In this document: positions 42,838 through 50,647 of the stretch, piece by piece
How positions within the stretch are numbered: the first letter of the stretch is position 1
Layout: each line of letters begins with the position of its first letter
DNA from: HGM11525 sp036307445
Lineage (GTDB): Bacteria; Bacillota; Clostridia; UBA1381
Reading direction: 5' to 3'
DNA: 64,000 bases
Assembly: GCA_036307445.1 (NCBI GenBank)
Contig: JAXJXP010000045.1
Span: forward strand, 62,001-126,000
Program-made: the position numbers and the translations under genes
The notes under the pieces: generated by a model
The model's input: only the letters and a program-made list of their open reading frames with translations
Told to the model about the DNA's origin: nothing
Databases searched by the model: none

Positions 42838-45800
42838 ATTCATCAAACATTGTAATCTGGTCTGTTTCGGGAAGGTCTATGTATCCTTCAGCAACCAGCA
42901 TTTCTATATTTGTTTTGGTAAGACCTGTTCTTGTCCTTAAATCCTCAAGCGTTCTGAACTCACCATCTGCGCGTGCTTCTACAATACTCTTTGCGGCATT
43001 TTCTGCCATTCCTGGTAGTGCAGAAAGCGGAGGACGTATTCCTTCGTCAGTCGGTAGAAAGTTTACACTGTCTGATTTGTATATATCAATTGGTGCAAAG
43101 TTAATTCCTCGTGAGTACATCTCAATACATATCTCAAGAATAGGGAGCAGGTTATCATCTTTTGGCGCGGCTGTACCATTCTTTTTGTTTTCGTAAATCT
43201 CTGCCATTGCTGCACGAGCAACGTCTACGCCTTTAGCCATTATTGTTGCATCAAAATCGTCTGCTCGGACAGAGTAGTATGCAATATAAAAGGCTGTGGG
43301 GTAGTGTACCTTGTAGTATGCAATACGGAAAGCCATTGTAACGTATGCAACAGCGTGAGCCTTTGGAAACATATACTTAATCTTTTTACAGGATTCAATA
43401 TACCATTCATCGACGTTTGCAGCACGCATTGCAGCTTCATCCTCGGGCTTTAAGCCCTTACCTTTTCGGACCGATTCCATTATTTTAAATGCGTGTCCTG
43501 CCTCTACACCCTTGAATATAAGATAGAGCATAATATCATCACGGGTACAGATTGCCTCTTTTAGTGTTGTATAGCCTTCTTTGATATAGTACTGTGCATT
43601 GTTAAGCCATACGTCTGTTCCGTGAGAAAGCCCTGAAATTCTGACTAACTCTGCAAAGGTGGTCGGCTTAGTATCTACAAGCATCTGACGGACAAACTTT
43701 GTTCCAAACTCGGGTACTCCGTATGTTCCAACAGTAGAGCCGATATCGTCAGTAACCTTAAGAGCATCTAATGATGTAAAGAGACTCATTGTTTCGGCAT
43801 CGTCTAAAGGAATGGTCTGCGGGTCAAGCCCTGTCAGGTCATAAAGCATCTTGATTACCGTCGGATCATCGTGTCCAAGCTCGTCAAGCTTCAAAAGATT
43901 CTGGTCGATTGAGTGATAATCAAAATGCGTTGTTATAATATCTGAATTGGGGTCATCAGCAGGGTGCTGAACGGGACAAAATTCGTGAATGTCGTTTTTG
44001 AACGGCACTACTATAATACCGCCCGGATGCTGACCTGTTGTACGCTTTACACCAACACAGCCGGAGGCTAAGCGTTTCATCTCGGCATTTCTTATTGATA
44101 TGCCGTGCTCTTCGGCATACTTTTTAACATAACCAAAGGCAGTTTTTTCGGCAACAGTACCAATTGTACCTGCTCTGAAAACATAACCCTCGCCAAAGTA
44201 TGTTTCTGTGTATTTGTGAATAGTTGGCTGATAATCACCGGAAAAGTTAAGGTCAATATCAGGCTCCTTGTCGCCCTTAAAACCGAGGAAGGTTTCAAAG
44301 GGGATATCGTGTCCGTCTTTAATGTACTTAGTTCCGCATTTTGGACAATTCTTATCCTCAAGGTCGCAGCCGTGAAGACCGGTACCTACTGGCAAAAACT
44401 CAGCATTTTTACAATTTGGGCAGACATAATGTGGAGGAAGTGAATTAACCTCTGTTATATCCGAAAGAAAGGCAACAAATGATGAGCCGACAGAACCTCT
44501 TGAACCAACCAAGTAACCATCACTTAACGATTTTCTAACCAATTCCTGAGCAATTTTGTACATCACAGAAAAACCGTATGTTGTGATAGAATATAGCTCT
44601 TTGTCAAGACGTTCTTTTACAACATCAGGTAGCGGGTCGCCATAAATTGCTTTTGCTTTTTTAAATGAGTCGTTGACAATATCTTCCTGAGCTCCGTCAA
44701 TTTCAGGAGGACATTTCGTTGTGGGAATAGGGCGGACAGGCTCTATCATATCTGCAATTAGATTGGTGTTTTTTACAACAACCTCATATGCCTTCTCTTC
44801 ACCGAGATATGAAAATTCTTCAAGCATTTCTTCAGTAGTTCTGAAATACAACGGTGCCTGAAAATCTGCATCGGAAAAGCCTTTATAGTGCATAAGTATC
44901 TTTCTGAATTCTGCACCCTCAGGGTCGATAAAATGTACGTCGCAGGTAGCACAAACAGGTTTGCCCACTCTTTCGCCAAGCTCGACAACCTTGCGGTTAA
45001 ACTCCTGTAAATCCTCATCGGTGTTGACATCGGGAAAGTCCTCTGAACGCTTCATATACTCGTTGTTCCCGATTGGCTGAATTTCGAGATAGTCATAGAA
45101 ATTCGCAATATTTTCAAGCTTTTCAAAGCTTGCACCATCGGTTATTGCGGTAAAAAGCTCACCTGCCTCGCAGGCAGAACCTACAATAATTCCCTCTCTT
45201 TTTTCTTCGATAAGACTTCTTGGAATACGAGGCTGTCTGTAAAAGTATTTAAGCTGAGACGCAGAAACCATTTCATAGAGATTTCTGACTCCTTGAAGAT
45301 TTTTTGCTAAGAGTATAATATGATATGATTTCGTGCGCATTGAGGCTGCACGCATATCAAAGTGTGTATTAAGATCGGATAAAGCTATAAGCTCTCTAGA
45401 CCTTAAATCCTCTATCATTTTTATAAACACATCGGCAGTTGCCTTTGCGTCATTTACGGCTCTGTGATGGTTTTCGAGCAGTATCTTAAGATGCTTGGTA
45501 AGAGTGTCAAGTCTGTGATTTTTAAGCTCTGGATAAAGGCATCTTGCAAGCACAACGGTATCGAGAGTTGTAAAATCATATTCCAAACCACATCTTAAAG
45601 CATCTGCCTTTATAAAGCTTGTGTCAAATGCGGCATTGTGTGCAACTAAAACCGCACCCTTGCAAAATGTGAGAAAATCACCTAAAATGTCATCTATAAC
45701 AGGAGCATCTGCAACCATTTCATCGGTTATTCCTGTAAGCTTTACAATCTTTTCGGGAATGGGCATTTGGGGGTTTACGAAGGTAGACCAACGATCTACC

Positions 45801-46846
45801 ACCTGACCGCCGGATATTTTAACAGCTCCGATTTCTGTAATTCTGTCTTTTGAGCAGGTAAGACCTGTTGTTTCTATGTCAAATACCACGAAATCGCTGT
45901 CGATTGTCTGGTCTTTTGCATTGTCGGTAATACCTTTGCTGTCATCAACAAGGTAGCCTTCCATACCATATATAATCTTGATTTTTTCGTTGTTGTCAGA
46001 AGCTTTAAGGGCATCGGGGAAGGACTGCACAACACCATGGTCGGTGATGGCGATTGCTTTGTGTCCCCAGCCGGCCGCGCGATTTATAAGCTCTTTAGCA
46101 GAACTAACAGCGTCCATTGCTGACATTTGTGTATGCAAATGCAGCTCTACACGCTTTTCTTCTGCGTTGTCTACTCTTGCAGGAGGTGGTTCTGTTTCAC
46201 AGATACCATTTGCCATTACAACTGTTTCTCTTGCGTATTCATTATACTGTGCTTTTCCTCTTACAACAATATGCTTTCCAGGCTTTAATCTGTCTTTTAC
46301 CTCGCCAAATGCAGCATCACCCTTTTCGTCAGCTTCAATAAACATCTGACAGGTAATAGAATCACTTCGGTCTGTTACATCAAAAATAACAAGATGAAAG
46401 GTTTTGCCGCTCTTTTTGCTTGTTATATCCTTGGTTTCAACACCAAAAACCTCGCCTCTAAAGCAAACACGACCGCTTTCGTCATCAATCAATTTTATGG
46501 GTGTAAGCTCCGAACGGATAGAAGAGCCGTATATAACTTCAGTAACCTTTGCTCTACCGAGAGTTTGCGGTTTGGTACCATCATTTTTTTTGACGGTAAG
46601 ATACATTATCGGCTCTTCAGAATAGTTGTCTTCAGCAATTTCAGGCTCTTTGACTCTGACGCTGTTTAAATGATAACGTTGTTTTAATTCTTCTTCAAAA
46701 CGTGTTAAAATATCATCCTGAACCTTATCCGAAAGGAGCAGTTCAATTTTTCGTCTGCGTTTGGATATTCTGATTTTTTCTACCTCTGCACTGATGCTTC
46801 CAGCGCTTTGTATATCAGGGAAGACCACTTCAACTCTTGGTTTCAT
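42836..46846 (-). CDS. polC: DNA polymerase III alpha subunit, PolC type
   Basis: A 1336-residue replicative polymerase of low-GC Gram-positives. In order: an N-terminal region shorter than in Bacillus PolC (about 1437 residues), an OB fold, a PHP domain (VELHLHTQMSAMDAV, ITDHGVVQ) interrupted by a DEDDh proofreading exonuclease (FVVFDIETTGL, VAHNAAFDTSF), a zinc-binding segment with CPNC, HGC and CPKC, then the palm with PDIDLNFSGDYQ and helix-hairpin-helix repeats. AAAGGAGC precedes ATG. It is transcribed after typA with a 34-base gap. Confidence 0.96.
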   Translation of the reverse strand: MKPRVEVVFPDIQSAGSISAEVEKIRISKRRRKIELLLSDKVQDDILTRFEEELKQRYHLNSVRVKEPEIAEDNYSEEPIMYLTVKKNDGTKPQTLGRAKVTEVIYGSSIRSELTPIKLIDDESGRVCFRGEVFGVETKDITSKKSGKTFHLVIFDVTDRSDSITCQMFIEADEKGDAAFGEVKDRLKPGKHIVVRGKAQYNEYARETVVMANGICETEPPPARVDNAEEKRVELHLHTQMSAMDAVSSAKELINRAAGWGHKAIAITDHGVVQSFPDALKASDNNEKIKIIYGMEGYLVDDSKGITDNAKDQTIDSDFVVFDIETTGLTCSKDRITEIGAVKISGGQVVDRWSTFVNPQMPIPEKIVKLTGITDEMVADAPVIDDILGDFLTFCKGAVLVAHNAAFDTSFIKADALRCGLEYDFTTLDTVVLARCLYPELKNHRLDTLTKHLKILLENHHRAVNDAKATADVFIKMIEDLRSRELIALSDLNTHFDMRAASMRTKSYHIILLAKNLQGVRNLYEMVSASQLKYFYRQPRIPRSLIEEKREGIIVGSACEAGELFTAITDGASFEKLENIANFYDYLEIQPIGNNEYMKRSEDFPDVNTDEDLQEFNRKVVELGERVGKPVCATCDVHFIDPEGAEFRKILMHYKGFSDADFQAPLYFRTTEEMLEEFSYLGEEKAYEVVVKNTNLIADMIEPVRPIPTTKCPPEIDGAQEDIVNDSFKKAKAIYGDPLPDVVKERLDKELYSITTYGFSVMYKIAQELVRKSLSDGYLVGSRGSVGSSFVAFLSDITEVNSLPPHYVCPNCKNAEFLPVGTGLHGCDLEDKNCPKCGTKYIKDGHDIPFETFLGFKGDKEPDIDLNFSGDYQPTIHKYTETYFGEGYVFRAGTIGTVAEKTAFGYVKKYAEEHGISIRNAEMKRLASGCVGVKRTTGQHPGGIIVVPFKNDIHEFCPVQHPADDPNSDIITTHFDYHSIDQNLLKLDELGHDDPTVIKMLYDLTGLDPQTIPLDDAETMSLFTSLDALKVTDDIGSTVGTYGVPEFGTKFVRQMLVDTKPTTFAELVRISGLSHGTDVWLNNAQYYIKEGYTTLKEAICTRDDIMLYLIFKGVEAGHAFKIMESVRKGKGLKPEDEAAMRAANVDEWYIESCKKIKYMFPKAHAVAYVTMAFRIAYYKVHYPTAFYIAYYSVRADDFDATIMAKGVDVARAAMAEIYENKKNGTAAPKDDNLLPILEICIEMYSRGINFAPIDIYKSDSVNFLPTDEGIRPPLSALPGMAENAAKSIVEARADGEFRTLEDLRTRTGLTKTNIEMLVAEGYIDLPETDQITMFDE

Positions 46847-46880
46847 TTATCTGCTCCTTTCTGTTAAATTTAATAGGTTA

Positions 46881-48701
46881 TTATTTCCTTGCTTTAGCTT
46901 TTGCACGAAGGTCAGTTTGGAGAATACGCTTTCTCATTCTGAGGTGGTTTGGTGTAACCTCCAGAAGCTCGTCATCTGCAATGAAATCAAGACACTGCTC
47001 CAAACTCATCTGTCTTGGCGGAACAAGCTTTAAAGCATCATCTGAACCTGATGCACGGGTGTTTGTTGCGTGCTTCTTTTTGCATACGTTTACCACGATA
47101 TCTTCAAGTCTTGCATTTTCGCCGACAATCATACCTTCATAAACATCAACACCTGCACCGATAAAGAGTGTACCTCTTTCCTGTGCGTTAAAGAGACCGT
47201 AGGTAATTGACTCGCCGTTTTCCCATGCGATCAGTGCACCTCTGTTTCTTGCCTGAAATTCGCCCTTATACGGACGATAATCCTCTAAAATACTGTTGAT
47301 TACGCCTGTACCCTTAGTGGAGGTAAGCATCTCTGAACGATATCCGATAAGACCTCTTGACGGGATTAAAAACTCAAGTCTTGTGTATCCTGCTGTTGTA
47401 GGTGTCATATTGACAAGCTCGGCCATTCTCTTTATTGCACCGTCCATAATTGTACCTGTGTATTCGTCAGGTACATCAGCAGTAAGTCTTTCCACCGGCT
47501 CGGAGAGTACGCCGTCAATCTCTTTCATAATAACAACAGGATTTGAAACCTGAAATTCGTAGCCTTCTCGTCTCATATTCTCAATAAGCACAGAGAGGTG
47601 AAGTTCGCCTCTGCCGGAAACCCTGAACGCTTCGGTAGAGTCAGTGTCTTCAACCCTGAGACTTATATTTGAGTCAAGCTCACGATAAAGTCTGTCTCTT
47701 AAATGACGTGATGTAACAAATTTACCGTCTCTTCCTGCAAAAGGACTGTCATTAACGCTAAAAGTCATTGACAGAACAGGTTCGTCTATTTTTACAAATG
47801 GAAGAGGCTCAATGCAATCGTTTGCACATAAGGTATCACCTATATTAATGTTGGTAATACCTGAAATGGCAACAACATCACCTGCACTAACATTGTCTGT
47901 TACGGCTTTGTTTAGTCCGTCAAAGGTGTAAAGCTTTACTGCCTTTCCTGGTAACTGCTTGCCGTCTGCTTTGCATACCGTTAAAGACATTCCTGTTTTC
48001 ACGCTGCCTCGCTGTATTTTACCAACGGCAATTCTGCCGGTATATTCGTCATAGTCGATATTTGATACAAGCATCTGGAAAGGTGCATCGTCCTCGCAGT
48101 CGGGGCAGGGGATATAGTTAACAATAAGATCAAACATTTCACGAAGGTCGCTGTTTGGCTGTTCGGGGTTATATTCTGCAGTTGCCCACCCGTCTCTGCC
48201 TGATGCGTATATTACAGGCGTGTCGAGCTGTTCGTCAGTTGCTCCGAGGTCAATAAACAACTCCAAAACCTCGTCTACAACCTCATAAGGTCTTGCGTTA
48301 GGACGGTCAACCTTGTTTACAACAATAATCGGCTTAAGATTTAGTGAAAGCGCCTTTGAAAGTACAAATCTTGTCTGAGGCATACAGCCTTCAAATGCGT
48401 CAACCAAAAGGAGAACACCGTCTACCATTTCAAGACCTCTCTCAACCTCACCGCCGAAGTCTGCGTGTCCAGGTGTATCTATTATATTAATCTTGTAGCC
48501 GTTGTAGTCCAGGGAGGTGTTCTTTGCAAGTATTGTAATGCCTCGCTCTTTTTCAAGATCATTTGAGTCCATTACTCGCTCATCAACCTGTTCATTTTCA
48601 CGAAATGTGCCGCATTGCTTAAGCATCGCATCAACCAGTGTAGTCTTGCCGTGGTCAACGTGTGCAATAATGGCGATATTACGTATTTTTTCTCTTTGCA
48701 T
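46881..48701 (-). CDS. typA: ribosome-associated GTPase TypA/BipA
   Basis: A translational GTPase of about 606 residues that acts in ribosome assembly and stress adaptation. GTP-binding motifs are IAHVDHGKTTL (G1), DTPGHADFGGEVER (G3) and NKVDRPNA (G4), followed by EF-G-like domains and a TypA-specific end. Start ATG 48701 is supported by GGAG nine bases upstream; a TTG fifteen bases earlier is the longer alternative. It has its own promoter divergent from the HPr-like gene and is upstream of polC on the same strand. Confidence 0.96.
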   Translation of the reverse strand: MQREKIRNIAIIAHVDHGKTTLVDAMLKQCGTFRENEQVDERVMDSNDLEKERGITILAKNTSLDYNGYKINIIDTPGHADFGGEVERGLEMVDGVLLLVDAFEGCMPQTRFVLSKALSLNLKPIIVVNKVDRPNARPYEVVDEVLELFIDLGATDEQLDTPVIYASGRDGWATAEYNPEQPNSDLREMFDLIVNYIPCPDCEDDAPFQMLVSNIDYDEYTGRIAVGKIQRGSVKTGMSLTVCKADGKQLPGKAVKLYTFDGLNKAVTDNVSAGDVVAISGITNINIGDTLCANDCIEPLPFVKIDEPVLSMTFSVNDSPFAGRDGKFVTSRHLRDRLYRELDSNISLRVEDTDSTEAFRVSGRGELHLSVLIENMRREGYEFQVSNPVVIMKEIDGVLSEPVERLTADVPDEYTGTIMDGAIKRMAELVNMTPTTAGYTRLEFLIPSRGLIGYRSEMLTSTKGTGVINSILEDYRPYKGEFQARNRGALIAWENGESITYGLFNAQERGTLFIGAGVDVYEGMIVGENARLEDIVVNVCKKKHATNTRASGSDDALKLVPPRQMSLEQCLDFIADDELLEVTPNHLRMRKRILQTDLRAKAKARK

Positions 48702-48747
48702 ATATGTCATCTCCAAAAATATAAATTCTCATACAAAACCATACTAT

Positions 48748-48776
48748 ATCATAACACAAAAATCGGTTATTTGCAA
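48748..48776 (-). promoter_or_regulatory. sigma-A-type promoter for typA-polC
   Basis: On the minus strand TTGCAA (48771-48776), 17-base spacer, TATGAT (48748-48753). Confidence 0.75.
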
Positions 48777-48804
48777 CAAAATATATTCTAATTTAAAATT
48801 TTTA

Positions 48805-48833
48805 TTGCAATTGAATAGTTAGTGTGATATAAT
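48805..48833 (+). promoter_or_regulatory. promoter for the HPr-like gene
   Basis: TTGCAA (48805-48810), 17-base spacer, TATAAT (48828-48833) with an upstream TGA, an extended -10. The leader before the start codon is about 60 bases. Confidence 0.83.
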
Positions 48834-48898
48834 CCACATTGTATTTAGCAAATAGGTATTTTAATAATATATATAATGATGTTAGGAGAGATTTTAAG

Positions 48899-49126
48899 AT
48901 GGTTTACTATGTTAAGCTGTCAAATTCCCGCAAAGTGTCCGAGTTTGTTGGGATTGCCAATACATTTGCGTGCACAATTAAGGCATTTTCAGATAAATAT
49001 TCAGTTAATGCAAAGTCTATAATGGGTATGCTTGCACTTGATTTGGGTAAGGAAATTAAAATAGAAATCGAAGATAGTAGTGCACAGGCTTTTGGCGAAG
49101 CAATAGAAGAGTTTATAACAGAGTAA
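48899..49126 (+). CDS. HPr-like protein lacking the phosphoacceptor histidine
   Basis: A 75-residue protein of the HPr fold. The regulatory-serine segment is clear: SVNAKSIMGMLALDLG, with Ser40 aligning with HPr Ser46. The usual active-site GLHARPA loop is replaced by SNSRKVSEF, and the whole protein contains no histidine, so it cannot carry PTS phosphate. This recalls Crh of Bacillus, which keeps Ser46 but not His15. ATG 48899 follows TTAGGAGAG; an upstream frame from 48839 runs into the promoter. A role as HPr kinase substrate is inference. Confidence 0.85.
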   Translation: MVYYVKLSNSRKVSEFVGIANTFACTIKAFSDKYSVNAKSIMGMLALDLGKEIKIEIEDSSAQAFGEAIEEFITE

Positions 49127-49127
49127 G

Positions 49128-49157
49128 AAAACAGGTTCAAAATGAACCTGTTTTTTC
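49128..49157 (+). terminator. terminator after the HPr-like gene
   Basis: AAAACAGGTTCA/TGAACCTGTTTT, 12 perfect pairs with an AAA loop and a following T run. Confidence 0.92.
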
Positions 49158-49250
49158 TTGATTATTCGGAATATTCAAATCGCAAAAGACCATTATTATA
49201 TTATATCCCTCAAACTTTTAGTATTTGTAATATTGTAAGCAATAATGTTC

Positions 49251-49952
49251 CTATTTTGATTGCATAGCAAGAACTTCTTTTGCTGTTGCGGTAGAAATTG
49301 TGTTTGTTTCAGCCATAGTTTTAAGGACCTTTTCCTGTCGTTTGTGAGCAAGGGCAAGGTTTACCTTTGGAGAATATACAGAGGGAGCGTTTGGTACGCC
49401 TGCTAAAAGAGTTGACTCGTATATAGACATTTCGGATGGAATTTTACCGAAATATCCGACAGAGGCATCAAAAATACCATAATAGCCGCTGCCGTAATAA
49501 ATGCAGTTAAAATACAGTTCAAGAATTTCATCTTTTGAATATTCCTGTTCGATTTTAAACGCAGTAAGGATTTCTGCAATCTTGCGTTCTACTGTATTAT
49601 CCAAAGGGAAGTACATATTTTTAGCGAGCTGCTGTGTTATGGTGCTTCCGCCTTCTTTTAATGACATTTCCTTAATATCTATCCATATCGCACGTGCAGT
49701 TCCGATAATATCAAAACCGTTATGAGAGTAGAAACGTCTGTCCTCAACTGATACAAAAGCATCAACAAAAGCTTTTGGTAAATCTGATATTGTACAAAAG
49801 TTATCTTGATTTTGTATCTCAGATACCTTCTGCTCTAATGGCATTTTCTTTATGGCATCGCTGTATTTTAAATAACCGTGCGCAAACGCGAGTACGGCTA
49901 CCGAAATAAGCATAACTGCTATAAAAGTAAAGAAGCTTTTTATTCCTCTCAT
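49251..49952 (-). CDS. monofunctional GT51 peptidoglycan glycosyltransferase
   Basis: A 233-residue membrane-anchored transglycosylase with one N-terminal helix (about 6-26). The GT51 motifs are VSVEDRRFYSHNGFD with catalytic Glu70, GGSTITQQLAKN, and RKIAEILTAFKIEQEYSKDEILELYFN. There is no transpeptidase domain, so it is the MtgA/Sgt class, polymerising lipid II into glycan strands. GGTGAG lies before ATG. Third gene of the tadA operon, 18 bases after a 34-residue small membrane protein. Confidence 0.93.
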   Translation of the reverse strand: MRGIKSFFTFIAVMLISVAVLAFAHGYLKYSDAIKKMPLEQKVSEIQNQDNFCTISDLPKAFVDAFVSVEDRRFYSHNGFDIIGTARAIWIDIKEMSLKEGGSTITQQLAKNMYFPLDNTVERKIAEILTAFKIEQEYSKDEILELYFNCIYYGSGYYGIFDASVGYFGKIPSEMSIYESTLLAGVPNAPSVYSPKVNLALAHKRQEKVLKTMAETNTISTATAKEVLAMQSK

Positions 49953-49970
49953 TAAAGCTCACCGACCTTC

Positions 49971-50075
49971 TTATGCTCCGATAAACATAAATATAGCACT
50001 TAAAGCTAAAGGCACTATTAATGCAGCCGCAAGTGTAATACAGATTATTCTTTTTGTTTTATCATTAAAATTCAT
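49971..50075 (-). CDS. small single-span membrane protein, 34 residues
   Basis: A short gene between tadA and the GT51 gene: ATG at 50075, TAA ending at 49971. AGAGGTGAT, overlapping the tadA stop, is a strong ribosome-binding site five to six bases upstream. The product has a charged start (MNFNDKTKR) and then one hydrophobic helix that runs to the end, finishing FMFIGA. Tight spacing (six bases after tadA, 18 before the GT51 gene) supports a real gene. Function unknown; a helper of the adjacent glycosyltransferase is only a guess. Confidence 0.72.
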   Translation of the reverse strand: MNFNDKTKRIICITLAAALIVPLALSAIFMFIGA

Positions 50076-50081
50076 CTTTTA

Positions 50082-50525
50082 TCACCTCTTGTTTTTTCGT
50101 AAGTCTTTAAAAAAACCAGTAAGTATTGCTTTACATTCTTCTTCCATAATACCCCCTTGGGTTAAGACTTTGTGGGGAAGAACTTTAGAAAGGTCACAGA
50201 CGCTTGATGCTGCGCCTGACTTTTCATCGTATGCACCGAAGTATAGGCGGTCAATTCTCGCAGAAATTATCGCTCCCATACACATAGGACACGGCTCTAA
50301 TGTAACATAGATTTCGCAATCAGGAAGCCGCCAACCGCCGAGCTTTTTGCACGCCTTGTTAATTGCGTCAATTTCTGCGTGAAGAAGTGCATTTTTCTTG
50401 ATTTCTCTCTTGTTATAGCCTCTTGCAATAATTTTGCCGTTCTGGACTATAACAGCACCAATAGGAACCTCTCCGATGGCGGATGCCTTTTTTGCCTGTT
50501 TTATTGCTTCTGACATAAAGTACAT
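50082..50525 (-). CDS. tadA: tRNA-specific adenosine deaminase
   Basis: A 147-residue zinc deaminase converting A34 to inosine in tRNA-Arg(ACG). Zinc and catalytic motifs are HAE at 49-51 and PCPMC at 78-82, with AIGEVPIGAVIV upstream and ARIDRLYFGAYDEKSGAA downstream, the typical bacterial TadA set. CGGAGG lies before ATG 50525. It heads an operon with a small membrane protein and a peptidoglycan glycosyltransferase. Confidence 0.95.
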   Translation of the reverse strand: MYFMSEAIKQAKKASAIGEVPIGAVIVQNGKIIARGYNKREIKKNALLHAEIDAINKACKKLGGWRLPDCEIYVTLEPCPMCMGAIISARIDRLYFGAYDEKSGAASSVCDLSKVLPHKVLTQGGIMEEECKAILTGFFKDLRKNKR

Positions 50526-50553
50526 AAAACAACCTCCGGTTTTTACTTATTTT

Positions 50554-50582
50554 ATTGTAGCATAATATTGACACTATTGCAA
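50554..50582 (-). promoter_or_regulatory. promoter for the tadA operon
   Basis: On the minus strand TTGCAA (50577-50582), 17-base spacer, TACAAT (50554-50559) preceded by TGC, an extended -10. Confidence 0.8.
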
Positions 50583-50600
50583 ATATATTTAATAAACTTA

Positions 50601-50640
50601 ATAAAAAATTAAAAGAAAATCCTCCGATATGGAGGATTTT
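50601..50640 (-). terminator. terminator after purL
   Basis: AAAATCCTCC/GGAGGATTTT, ten perfect pairs with a five-base loop; on the minus strand it is followed by CTTTTAATTTTTT. Confidence 0.88.
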
Positions 50641-50647
50641 CAAGGTA

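Noticed and set aside
46972..47160. Short plus-strand frames opposite typA
   Set aside because: They are shadows of typA codons without start signals.
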